Of a stretch of DNA of 5,480 nucleotides, positions 1-5,480 are shown one piece after another (within the stretch, counting starts at the first letter, position 1; each line of letters opens with the position of its first letter). The translations under genes and the position numbers were made by a program. Source of the stretch: Singulisphaera sp. GP187 (GTDB lineage: Bacteria; Pseudomonadota; Gammaproteobacteria; Burkholderiales; Burkholderiaceae_C); the NCBI GenBank assembly GCA_943327965.2, contig CALPYQ020000136.1, positions 1-5,480 of the forward strand. Reading direction: 5' to 3'. The notes beneath the pieces are model-generated. The model worked only from the letters and a program-made list of their open reading frames with translations. It did not search any database and was not told the origin of the DNA.

Positions 1-189
1 ATTCTATTTGCGTTAAGAGCATTGCTGCACATGCCGTTTGCCGAACGCGAACTGTTGCGCGCTGCGCCAGAAATTGAAAGTATTTATCTTGAAGGCTTAG
101 AAGCAGAGGGCGCTTTGGCTTCGAGTTTTGGACCAAGGGAAAGAGAGCGCACTTTGGCGCGAGCCCGGCAGCAGAACTCAGAGGATTAA
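1..189 (+). CDS. 3' end of an unidentified plus-strand gene (partial)
   Basis: Frame 1 is open from the first base of the window to a TAA at 187-189, giving 62 C-terminal residues; the start lies outside the window. The visible part is rich in Leu, Ala, Glu and Arg and reads like two or three amphipathic helices (for example MPFAERELLRAAPEIESIYL at residues 11-30), ending in a charged, probably flexible tail (QQNSED). I see no signal peptide, membrane segment, metal-binding motif or recognisable family signature, so no function is offered. It runs towards crtC, and the two stop codons are only 20 bases apart. An internal ATG at 31 would give a 53-residue protein, but the frame stays open upstream, so a truncated longer gene is more likely. 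That it is coding is inferred from the open frame, plausible residue composition and tight convergent packing; this is reasonably but not fully certain. Confidence 0.6.
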   Translation: MLFALRALLHMPFAERELLRAAPEIESIYLEGLEAEGALASSFGPRERERTLARARQQNSED

Positions 190-209
190 TCAGCTGCACA
201 ACACTTCAA

Positions 210-1430
210 CTAAGCGCGCCTAGGCATTCGCCAAGGCAACATGAACCTCACAGGCAAGGACACCAATCTTGGAATGTCCAACGACTCATGGACGGCTGTG
301 ACGTTTTCTCCCAGCAACTGGGTGCGCAGCAAAGAGCGAACATAAAACGGTGTGTCTTCTAAGGTACTGACAACTTCAGGCGCCTGATCCGATTCACTGC
401 ACATGCCACGCGCTAACAACCAACCCGAAGAAGGCAGTTTGTGCCGAGCAGGCGCTGTGAAAGGTGTGTAACTGCCATCCGGTGAAAAGCGTTGCGCTAC
501 CACGCGGCCTGGCCCTTGTTGAGGCCTGACGTCATACACCACGCTGGTATCACCATTGGCCATTTCAGCGCGAGCCCAATCCCAATCTTGAAAGCCATTC
601 TCTACGGGTTCATCGCCTTCGTTGGAATCCATGTAAGCATGGCCACGCCAACTGAAATGAGGTTTGTCCATTTCTACCTCGACACGTGAGCAGGGTGCAA
701 TCGGGCCCCAGCGGTGCAAGCCCTCGTTGTCCAAGGGCGTGACAAAGTTACAAAGTCCTTCTGGCCGAACTGTGACACGGCCGCGCACACGCATGGGGAT
801 GGGCACATTGATTTCATCAATGTCAATGGTGAGCGATTGTCCGTCCCAGTGCAAACTGCTAGGACCTATTTGGTAATGATGTGCGCTGCGCGAAACATGG
901 CTTCGTCCGCGCTCTGTCATGGTCCATCGTTTACCGCCCTTGCCATACAAGGCCACATTCAAGGCGCAATAGTTTTCAGGATCGGCAACGCCGCCCGAAC
1001 GCTTTCTTGCTAAAGCGTAATAAGGCGAAAACACACTGCCCACAAAGGCAATGATGGAGAGTCCGTATTGGCCGTCGTCGCTTAGCGCGTCGACATACCA
1101 CCAGAGATAACCACCCGGCGGGACAACTTGGTCAAACCGAGGTCCGCCATCAGGGCCGCGGCCGCCAAACGCCCCGACATGGCCGCCATCGGTACGCCGG
1201 GTCCCGGATGGACGCTGCCCCCCGCCGTGTAAAGTCCCGGCACTTTGCTGCGAGAGGAGGGGCGCGCGAAGGCCGACATCCAGCCGTGAGTCGCTTGGCC
1301 ATAAAGAGCGCCCCCACTGCCCGGAAACAGACGCGCAAAGTCCTGTGGTAGCGTGCGCACCACTTGCTGCGGCGAAGCCTCGATCTGTAGGCCACAGCGA
1401 CGCATCAGCGCCAAACTGCTCGATTCGCAT
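210..1430 (-). CDS. crtC: Acyclic carotenoid 1,2-hydratase (hydroxyneurosporene synthase) CrtC
   Basis: CrtC adds water, without a redox cofactor, to the terminal 1,2 double bond of acyclic carotenes such as neurosporene or lycopene, giving the 1-hydroxy carotenoids of the spheroidene and spirilloxanthin routes. The family-like part of this 406-residue frame begins near residue 97 (PRFDQVVPPGGYLWWYVDAL, then IAFVGSVFSPYYA at 127-139) and runs to the TAG at 210-212. H239, W241, Y266 and D268 are present; as I recall, residues with exactly these numbers were shown to be catalytically important in the Rubrivivax gelatinosus enzyme, which also supports the long start. That start, ATG at 1428-1430, lies deep inside crtD and is preceded by GGAG at 1439-1442 with 8-base spacing. 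No ATG, GTG or TTG exists in frame between it and the conserved domain; the next are GTG codons at 1043 and 1034, inside the conserved IAFVGSVFSPYY segment. Residues 1-96 are Gly/Ser/Arg-rich and look like a by-product of the crtD frame, so product identity is firm and the N-terminus is uncertain. Confidence 0.88.
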   Translation of the reverse strand: MRIEQFGADASLWPTDRGFAAASGAHATTGLCASVSGQWGRSLWPSDSRLDVGLRAPLLSQQSAGTLHGGGQRPSGTRRTDGGHVGAFGGRGPDGGPRFDQVVPPGGYLWWYVDALSDDGQYGLSIIAFVGSVFSPYYALARKRSGGVADPENYCALNVALYGKGGKRWTMTERGRSHVSRSAHHYQIGPSSLHWDGQSLTIDIDEINVPIPMRVRGRVTVRPEGLCNFVTPLDNEGLHRWGPIAPCSRVEVEMDKPHFSWRGHAYMDSNEGDEPVENGFQDWDWARAEMANGDTSVVYDVRPQQGPGRVVAQRFSPDGSYTPFTAPARHKLPSSGWLLARGMCSESDQAPEVVSTLEDTPFYVRSLLRTQLLGENVTAVHESLDIPRLVSLPVRFMLPWRMPRRA

Positions 1431-2635
1431 GCGTGTATCTCCGATGAATTGAAGGAATGAGTGTCGCCATCAGCGGGCGCATTGACCAAACACAAAAGTC
1501 TTTCCAAACCAGACGTGACCAGGCCTTCGTCACTTCGATCTTGCGCACAGACATAAACGGTGCCTTGTGCAGGCAGCCTGCGTTTTTGAAAAATATCATC
1601 AAATTCAGCGTAGTAATTTTGATTGAAAAATACGTTGTGACGAACCAAGGGAAAGCCGCTTGTTTTAGCATGCATTGAAAGGGTGAATGCAGACAAAGAA
1701 CGATTTTGTGCGGGCACTGCCTGAAAGCTGGGTTTGACTGCTGGGCCCAAAAGACCTTGTGCCATGGCTGCGACATCGCCGTTGAAAATCACATGATCGG
1801 CTTCGATGATTTCGCCAGAATTAAGTTGTACACCACTGATGCGTCCGCCTTTTGTCAGTATGCGCTCACACGCGTGGTTATAGCGGGGTTTGACCCCCCA
1901 TTTTTCACCCAACTGTGCCAGTGCTTTGGCCACTTCAAACATGCCACCAGACACCGACCACACACCGTCCAGCTCCACCTGGGCCACCAACATCAAGGTG
2001 GCAGGTGCCGACCAAGGCGAAGCACCGCAATAGGTGGCGTACCGGCCAAACAATTGTTGTAAGCGAGGATCGTGAAAGTGCCGGCCCAAACTTCGCCACA
2101 AACTGGCGAAGGGCCCCAAGCCCGTGAGTGTGGCCAAGCCTTGAAATCCGAGGTCACCCACCATGCTCAAAAGATCGGGGCGCTCACTTCGAATGTAGGG
2201 CTTTTCAAGCGTGTCATAAAGACTTCTCGCTTCTTTGCAAAAACCTAAAAATCGTTTGGCTTCTTGGGGGCTGCTGAAGGCCGAAATGGCATCGGCTGTC
2301 CGTTCGGTGTCAGACAATAAATCGAGTGTCTGTGGGCTGCCATCCCAAGCATGTCTTGCCAGCACACCGATGTTTTCAAGTTTCAAAATCTCTGAGAGAG
2401 ACGTGCCCATTTCTTGAAGCATTTGATCCAAGACCCAGCGCATGGTGAACACAGTCGGTCCTGAATCAACGCCCACACCATCGACCTGAACTTGGCGAAT
2501 CTTGCCGCCCGGTGTTGCCGCGCTTTCAAGCAGCGTGACATCCAAACCGCGGTGCGCCAAGACCAGTGCACTGACCAAACCGCCAATGCCTGCGCCAACC
2601 ACCACCACACGCGGCGTGCCCGCAGCGCTATGCAT
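1082..2635 (-). CDS. crtD: Hydroxyneurosporene / methoxyneurosporene desaturase CrtD
   Basis: CrtD is a membrane-associated, FAD-dependent carotenoid 3,4-desaturase of the CrtI/phytoene desaturase family. It desaturates 1-hydroxyneurosporene, or its O-methyl form, on the way to demethylspheroidene and spheroidene. The 517-residue protein opens with a dinucleotide-binding fold (RVVVVGAGIGGL at residues 9-20, a GxGxxG motif), followed by the GGK region expected of the family. It closes with the family's C-terminal FAD-binding signature (GLYTAGGSVHPGPGVPMAA at 467-485) and a short GGMSTR tail. Length is normal. I chose ATG 2635 because it puts the nucleotide-binding strand nine residues from the N-terminus; the upstream in-frame ATG at 2764 would add 43 non-family residues overlapping crtA. 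The chosen start overlaps the crtA stop by 8 bases (ATGCATAG), with only a weak AAGG at 2639-2642, so translation is probably coupled to crtA. Its 3' part overlaps the crtC frame by 349 bases. CrtI-type phytoene desaturase is the alternative; position beside crtA and crtC favours CrtD. Confidence 0.92.
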   Translation of the reverse strand: MHSAAGTPRVVVVGAGIGGLVSALVLAHRGLDVTLLESAATPGGKIRQVQVDGVGVDSGPTVFTMRWVLDQMLQEMGTSLSEILKLENIGVLARHAWDGSPQTLDLLSDTERTADAISAFSSPQEAKRFLGFCKEARSLYDTLEKPYIRSERPDLLSMVGDLGFQGLATLTGLGPFASLWRSLGRHFHDPRLQQLFGRYATYCGASPWSAPATLMLVAQVELDGVWSVSGGMFEVAKALAQLGEKWGVKPRYNHACERILTKGGRISGVQLNSGEIIEADHVIFNGDVAAMAQGLLGPAVKPSFQAVPAQNRSLSAFTLSMHAKTSGFPLVRHNVFFNQNYYAEFDDIFQKRRLPAQGTVYVCAQDRSDEGLVTSGLERLLCLVNAPADGDTHSFNSSEIHACESSSLALMRRCGLQIEASPQQVVRTLPQDFARLFPGSGGALYGQATHGWMSAFARPSSRSKVPGLYTAGGSVHPGPGVPMAAMSGRLAAAALMADLGLTKLSRRVVISGGMSTR

Positions 2636-3338
2636 AGACCTTGCCCTGCCATTGACCCTGAACTTGCAAAGGTACAAATCGAGCAAACATGGATTCTGAA
2701 AAATAGTCGTTTTGTGCAGCTGCTTGGATGGCTTCCAAGTGTGCACCAGACCGTGCATAGGCATTCATATCGGACACACTGTCCCAAATGCTGAAAGTGG
2801 CTTGCCGTACAAAAGGTGCTTCGCCCAAGCCAACCGCCAATTGACAACCTTTGGCATCGGCCAAAGCCGTTTGAGAGGGGGGAGCATGCCGCCAAAATGC
2901 GGGTGCTTTGCCCAGCTTGATGGAAGCGCGCGTCAATGCCGCGACAGGGCCTTTGATGGGTTGTGCTGCACAAACTTCAAGTGATTGGCCATCCCAACTG
3001 CCGCGGCATGACCAAGTTTTAAGAAGGGCCCAGCAAAATTCGTCAGAGCGCTCTTGATAGGCTTGCAGCACACTGGAGTTTGTCACGAATGCTTGTGCTG
3101 CTGACAAAGACTCAAACATACCAAACATGCCTTGACGTGAGGGGCTGGGACGAAGTCCAAAACCACCCTCGAAACCGCTGCCCAATACTTTTGAAAAAAG
3201 CAGGCCAGGAACGTCTTGCAAAGCTTGAGGGCCTTTGACAATGCGCGACCAACCCCATAAACGCGAACCTTCTGCAATGTCAGCCAACAACAGCACGACC
3301 ACTTGGTCATTTTCGGCTGCTGAAGTTGGCGTGTACAT
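2628..3338 (-). CDS. crtA: Spheroidene monooxygenase CrtA
   Basis: CrtA is an oxygen-dependent, heme-type monooxygenase that introduces the 2-keto group into spheroidene, giving spheroidenone, and likewise acts on related carotenoids under oxic conditions. The 236-residue protein matches the family in length. Recognisable stretches are LLLADIAEGSRLWGWSRI (16-33), a Gly/Phe-rich loop at 52-63, GMFGMFESLSAAQAF (70-84), KAPAFWRHAP (144-153), FSIWDSVSDMNAYA (182-195) and YFSESMFARFVPL (212-224). The two halves each carry a 'F-E/D-S-x-S-x...A' helix entry (75-84 and 185-195), compatible with an internally repeated ferredoxin-like fold; this is my reading, not a computed result. No signal peptide is visible. 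The ATG at 3338 has a clear GGAG at 3347-3350 with 8-base spacing. It is the first gene after the hairpin that follows pufC and the head of the crtADC block, overlapping crtD by 8 bases. Its presence implies that the organism meets oxygen while pigmented. Confidence 0.93.
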   Translation of the reverse strand: MYTPTSAAENDQVVVLLLADIAEGSRLWGWSRIVKGPQALQDVPGLLFSKVLGSGFEGGFGLRPSPSRQGMFGMFESLSAAQAFVTNSSVLQAYQERSDEFCWALLKTWSCRGSWDGQSLEVCAAQPIKGPVAALTRASIKLGKAPAFWRHAPPSQTALADAKGCQLAVGLGEAPFVRQATFSIWDSVSDMNAYARSGAHLEAIQAAAQNDYFSESMFARFVPLQVQGQWQGKVYA

Positions 3339-3346
3339 GACAGAAT

Positions 3347-3350
3347 CTCC
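3347..3350 (-). promoter_or_regulatory. Ribosome binding site of crtA
   Basis: GGAG on the minus strand lies 8 bases before the crtA ATG. It begins only 9 bases after the base of the hairpin at 3360-3389, so a ribosome on crtA would sit next to the stem, and the hairpin could affect crtA initiation as well as transcript length. Confidence 0.75.
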
Positions 3351-3353
3351 AAA

Positions 3354-3389
3354 TAAAAAAAGGCCTGAACCGCAACGGGTGCAGGCCTT
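3354..3389 (-). terminator. Intrinsic terminator or attenuator between pufC and crtA
   Basis: On the minus strand AAGGCCTG (3382-3389) pairs perfectly with CAGGCCTT (3360-3367). After one mismatch three further pairs (ACC/GGT) extend the stem to a 6-base loop at 3372-3377. A run of seven T residues overlaps the foot of the stem (3355-3361), followed by ATTT. This is the classical stem plus U-tract form, oriented for transcription leaving pufC; the plus strand has no matching T-tract. It starts 14 bases after the pufC stop. Because crtA follows immediately with no obvious promoter in between, I infer a leaky terminator, or a 3' stabilising hairpin for the puf message, that sets a lower level for crtADC. 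Confidence 0.82.
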
Positions 3390-3403
3390 GTGAGTCTCAA
3401 AGA

Positions 3404-4423
3404 TTAAGGCTTAGCGGCGGCCTGAAGCTCTGGGAAATCTTTGGCCATTTGTGCACCATACAGCGGTTTGTAAGCGCCTTGGTGGCATGTACTGCAATTG
3501 ACCTTGGCCACATCACCCTTAGGTCCTAGGCGATTGGCTGGGAACTTGTCAGTCAGCGGCACCATGTACTCGTTGTTCAAGTCACGTGCCATTTTAATGC
3601 CGTGCCAAGCGGTTACGCGTTGTGGCCTGGACTCTTCCCATGAAGCGAAGTTGCGCGTGTTGTGGCAATACGTGCAGTTCACACCCAAGGACTCAGACAT
3701 ATGCACCATGAGCGAGTAGGTGAATTCGGTTTGCTTGGTCGATGCCCGGTTGGCATTGGCGCCTATACCGGTCATGGCCGTATCGCTGTTCACACGAATA
3801 GGCTGTGCATCCTTCAAATAAGGTGTGAAGGGATCAAACGGCAAAGACGATAAACCTGCTTCTTTCGTTGCAATATTTTGACCTGCCAAATCGCCCAACA
3901 AGCTGTTTGCATATTTGCGATCTTTGGGCTCTGTCCAAACTTGCGTAGGAACGTTGTTGCCACGGTGGCAGGTATAGCAGGTGACGCCAGTATCGGCCAC
4001 GTGTGCCTTGTAGTCTTGGTTCACCTTTTGCGTCATCTCAATCATGCGCCGGGCCACCACTTTGGTGTACTTGCCGTCATCCGCAAAATTTTGGACATTG
4101 TGGCAGTAAGCGCAACCCGCTTCAGGCGCAACCCATTGAGTAATGGAGGCCATATGGCGATTGAACTGACCCACACTCAAGTCGCCCAATACTTGGACAT
4201 TTTGATAAACATCCTTGGCTTTGGGACCTTCGGCTGAAGCCGCTTCTGCAGCAGCAGGGGCGGTATTCAAAGCCGCTTCCTTGGCCAATGTGCGTGGGTT
4301 GTAGATTTGTTCCATGCCAGTGCCGCGGAAACCTGTTTGAACGGTTTCAATGGGTGGCCGTTCACAGCCAGCCAGCATGACAGCTGCCATTAAGCAAAGT
4401 GCAGTTTTAAAAATTATTTTCAT
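3404..4423 (-). CDS. pufC: Photosynthetic reaction centre tetraheme cytochrome c subunit PufC
   Basis: PufC sits on the periplasmic face of the reaction centre and passes electrons from soluble carriers to the oxidised special pair. The 339-residue protein begins with a lipoprotein signal (hydrophobic residues 7-18, then LAGC with C20 as the lipidated cysteine), so it should be membrane-anchored by lipid. An Ala-rich linker at 51-64 follows. Four heme sites are present: CAYCH 104-108, CYTCH 149-153, CTYCH 250-254 and CSTCH 310-314. Using the spacing in the Blastochloris viridis subunit, the axial ligands map to M91, M127 and M239 for hemes 1-3 and H141 for heme 4, all present. The pairing of sites into two similar halves is clear. 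ATG 4423 overlaps the pufM stop as ATGA, and GGGAG at 4431-4435 (7-base spacing) lies inside the last pufM codons, so translation is probably coupled. The gene appears intact and functional. Confidence 0.97.
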   Translation of the reverse strand: MKIIFKTALCLMAAVMLAGCERPPIETVQTGFRGTGMEQIYNPRTLAKEAALNTAPAAAEAASAEGPKAKDVYQNVQVLGDLSVGQFNRHMASITQWVAPEAGCAYCHNVQNFADDGKYTKVVARRMIEMTQKVNQDYKAHVADTGVTCYTCHRGNNVPTQVWTEPKDRKYANSLLGDLAGQNIATKEAGLSSLPFDPFTPYLKDAQPIRVNSDTAMTGIGANANRASTKQTEFTYSLMVHMSESLGVNCTYCHNTRNFASWEESRPQRVTAWHGIKMARDLNNEYMVPLTDKFPANRLGPKGDVAKVNCSTCHQGAYKPLYGAQMAKDFPELQAAAKP

Positions 4424-5394
4424 GGTTTCACTCCCAGAATAGCTGGATCGACCACAACTGGGCTGCCCAAGGGGTAGGCAGGCACAACATGGTGTTTGAC
4501 AGACCAGAGGTACCAGTTGTCAACGACGGTTCCTGTTAGCAAGATACCGATGCCGCCAACCAATGGGCAGAGTACTGCGAACCACCAGGCCCAGCGGTGA
4601 ATGGATTCCATGGTGGCGTTAAAGCCCATGGTCCAACGCCAGAACAAGGCTGCACGCTCAGAAGCTGTACCGCGATCAACAATTTGTTCAATCTCACGTT
4701 CACCGCCGTAACGGCTTACAGCCAGAATGGTGGCACCGTGCATTGCAAACAACAACACAGAACCATACAAGAACACAATCGACAAAGCATGGAATGGGTT
4801 GTAGAACAAGTTGCCGTAGCGAAGCGAAATGGCCGATACCCAATCTAAGTGCGGAAAGATCCCAAAGGGTACCGCCTCAGACCAGCTGCCCATCATGATG
4901 GGGCGGAAAAAACCGCAAACCAAATACAACCAAATAGCTGCTGCAAAGGCCCAAGCCACATGCGTGCCTAAGCCAAGTTGTCTGGCGCGGCGATAAGTGC
5001 GCACCCACCACAACATGATGGAGATGGTGAGCAAGAAGCCTACGATGAGCCACCAACCACCTTGTGCCAGCGGTGGAATGCCTAAGCCGTATGCGGGAGG
5101 TGGTGGTTCTAATGCCAGCCAGAACAACTGACGCAACAACTGAATTGGATTCCAGTCAACCGAGGCCAACATGTTGAAGCCAATGATGTTGAAGGCAGCG
5201 ATGCCGAAAATCAAGGACGCTACGCCGAGCGAGCCTAGATAAACCGGACCGATTTGTGCATTGCCAATGCGACCTAATAGGTGCACCAGAAAGGGTTCTC
5301 CCGTGCGCTTGTCGTCGCCGCGAGGTAAGTCAACGCCATGGTGCAAAGGCCCGACGGGTTGCACCGAGGTGAAAAGATTTTGGTATTCGGCCAT
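4420..5394 (-). CDS. pufM: Photosynthetic reaction centre M subunit PufM
   Basis: PufM is one of the two integral-membrane core subunits of the type II reaction centre and holds half of the special pair, an accessory bacteriochlorophyll, a bacteriopheophytin, the QA quinone and part of the non-heme iron site. All expected residues appear at the Rhodobacter sphaeroides numbers: H182 (accessory chlorophyll), H202 (special pair), Y210, H219, E234 and H266 (iron ligands) and W252 (QA stacking). Five membrane helices can be placed at about 53-78, 111-139, 145-170, 198-225 and 263-289. At 324 residues it is longer than the roughly 307-residue Rhodobacter protein; the added C-terminal tail (after about 300, ending PAILGVKP) is usual where a tetraheme PufC binds, and pufC is next door. 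The ATG at 5394 has AGGAA/GAGG at 5401-5406. The gene starts 19 bases after the pufL stop and overlaps pufC by four bases. Confidence 0.98.
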   Translation of the reverse strand: MAEYQNLFTSVQPVGPLHHGVDLPRGDDKRTGEPFLVHLLGRIGNAQIGPVYLGSLGVASLIFGIAAFNIIGFNMLASVDWNPIQLLRQLFWLALEPPPPAYGLGIPPLAQGGWWLIVGFLLTISIMLWWVRTYRRARQLGLGTHVAWAFAAAIWLYLVCGFFRPIMMGSWSEAVPFGIFPHLDWVSAISLRYGNLFYNPFHALSIVFLYGSVLLFAMHGATILAVSRYGGEREIEQIVDRGTASERAALFWRWTMGFNATMESIHRWAWWFAVLCPLVGGIGILLTGTVVDNWYLWSVKHHVVPAYPLGSPVVVDPAILGVKP

Positions 5395-5413
5395 TTCAAT
5401 TTCCTCTCTTTAA

Positions 5414-5480
5414 TTAGGTGCGCCAGATGGGCATGTTGAGCCACCAGCCCCACCACTCAGGCCAAGCGCCGGTCCAGAAC
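5414..5480 (-). CDS. pufL: Photosynthetic reaction centre L subunit PufL, C-terminal end (partial)
   Basis: Only the last 21 codons and a TAA (5414-5416) are inside the window; the gene continues beyond the right edge. The tail reads FWTGAWPEWWGWWLNMPIWR plus one Thr. The dense tryptophan pattern PEWWGWW followed by LPxW-like NMPIW is typical of the C-terminus of the L subunit in betaproteobacterial reaction centres. The gap to pufM is 19 bases and contains the pufM ribosome binding site. No cofactor ligands of PufL fall in the visible part. Identification rests on this tail and the position directly upstream of pufM, as in puf operons generally. Confidence 0.93.
   Translation of the reverse strand, partial: FWTGAWPEWWGWWLNMPIWRT

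Noticed and set aside
218..225. Perfect palindrome GCCTAGGC near the crtC stop
   Set aside because: It has no loop and no T-tract, and lies in the last crtC codons; too short to be a terminator or operator without other support.
1032..1043. GTG codons at 1041-1043 and 1032-1034 as crtC starts
   Set aside because: They fall inside the conserved IAFVGSVFSPYY segment, so using them would remove the conserved GGYLWWYVDAL region.
1405..1776. Minus-strand open frame of 123 codons inside crtD, and a plus-strand frame at 1706-2062
   Set aside because: Both are shadows of the crtD coding region with no motif of their own.
2636..2764. Longer crtD start at ATG 2764, adding 43 residues
   Set aside because: The added residues are a frame-shifted reading of crtA and do not resemble the family, while ATG 2635 puts the GAGIGGL fold at the normal position and overlaps the crtA stop by 8 bases.
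2383..2973. Long minus-strand open frame of 196 codons across the crtA/crtD junction
   Set aside because: It is an alternative frame of crtA and crtD, both of which show clear family motifs; its own translation is Cys/Arg/Ser/Trp-rich without any recognisable domain.
3878..4237. Plus-strand open frame of 119 codons opposite pufC
   Set aside because: It is antisense to the heme-binding region of pufC, has no clear ribosome binding site that I could see, and its content follows from the pufC codons.

Overview
This window is part of a purple-bacterial photosynthesis gene cluster. Apart from a gene end at the far left, every gene lies on the minus strand, so the cluster reads from right to left: end of pufL, pufM, pufC, crtA, crtD, crtC. 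The order puf(L)MC-crtADC, a tetraheme reaction-centre cytochrome with a lipobox, a moderate base composition and a spheroidenone-type carotenoid set all point to a phototrophic betaproteobacterium of the Burkholderiales. A Rubrivivax, Rhodoferax or Limnohabitans-like freshwater aerobic anoxygenic phototroph is my inference; no taxonomic marker is present.

Right part (3404-5480): the reaction-centre block. PufL contributes only its last residues. PufM is complete, and all its cofactor ligands sit at the same residue numbers as in Rhodobacter sphaeroides. PufC is a complete four-heme lipoprotein whose CxxCH sites and axial ligands can all be assigned by spacing. pufM and pufC overlap by ATGA. 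PufL/PufM bind the bacteriochlorophylls, bacteriopheophytins and quinones, and PufC re-reduces the photo-oxidised special pair from the periplasmic side.

Between pufC and crtA (3339-3403) lies a strong intrinsic-terminator-like hairpin followed by a U-tract, directly in front of the crtA ribosome binding site. It probably reduces, rather than abolishes, read-through into the carotenoid genes.

Left part (210-3338): the carotenoid block crtA-crtD-crtC. CrtC hydrates neurosporene-type carotenes, CrtD desaturates the hydroxylated (or methoxylated) product, and CrtA oxidises spheroidene to spheroidenone. The O-methyltransferase CrtF is not in the window. crtA and crtD overlap by 8 bases. crtD and crtC overlap far more: the CrtC frame has no usable start codon near the beginning of its conserved domain, and the only in-frame ATG, preceded by a good Shine-Dalgarno sequence, lies 349 bases inside crtD. 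This is the most unusual point in the window.

Far left (1-189): the 3' end of an unidentified plus-strand gene, convergent with crtC and separated from it by only 20 bases. I found no RNA genes, insertion sequences, CRISPR arrays or long repeats, and no evidence of a new biological system; this is a well-known pathway with some unusual gene-junction architecture.
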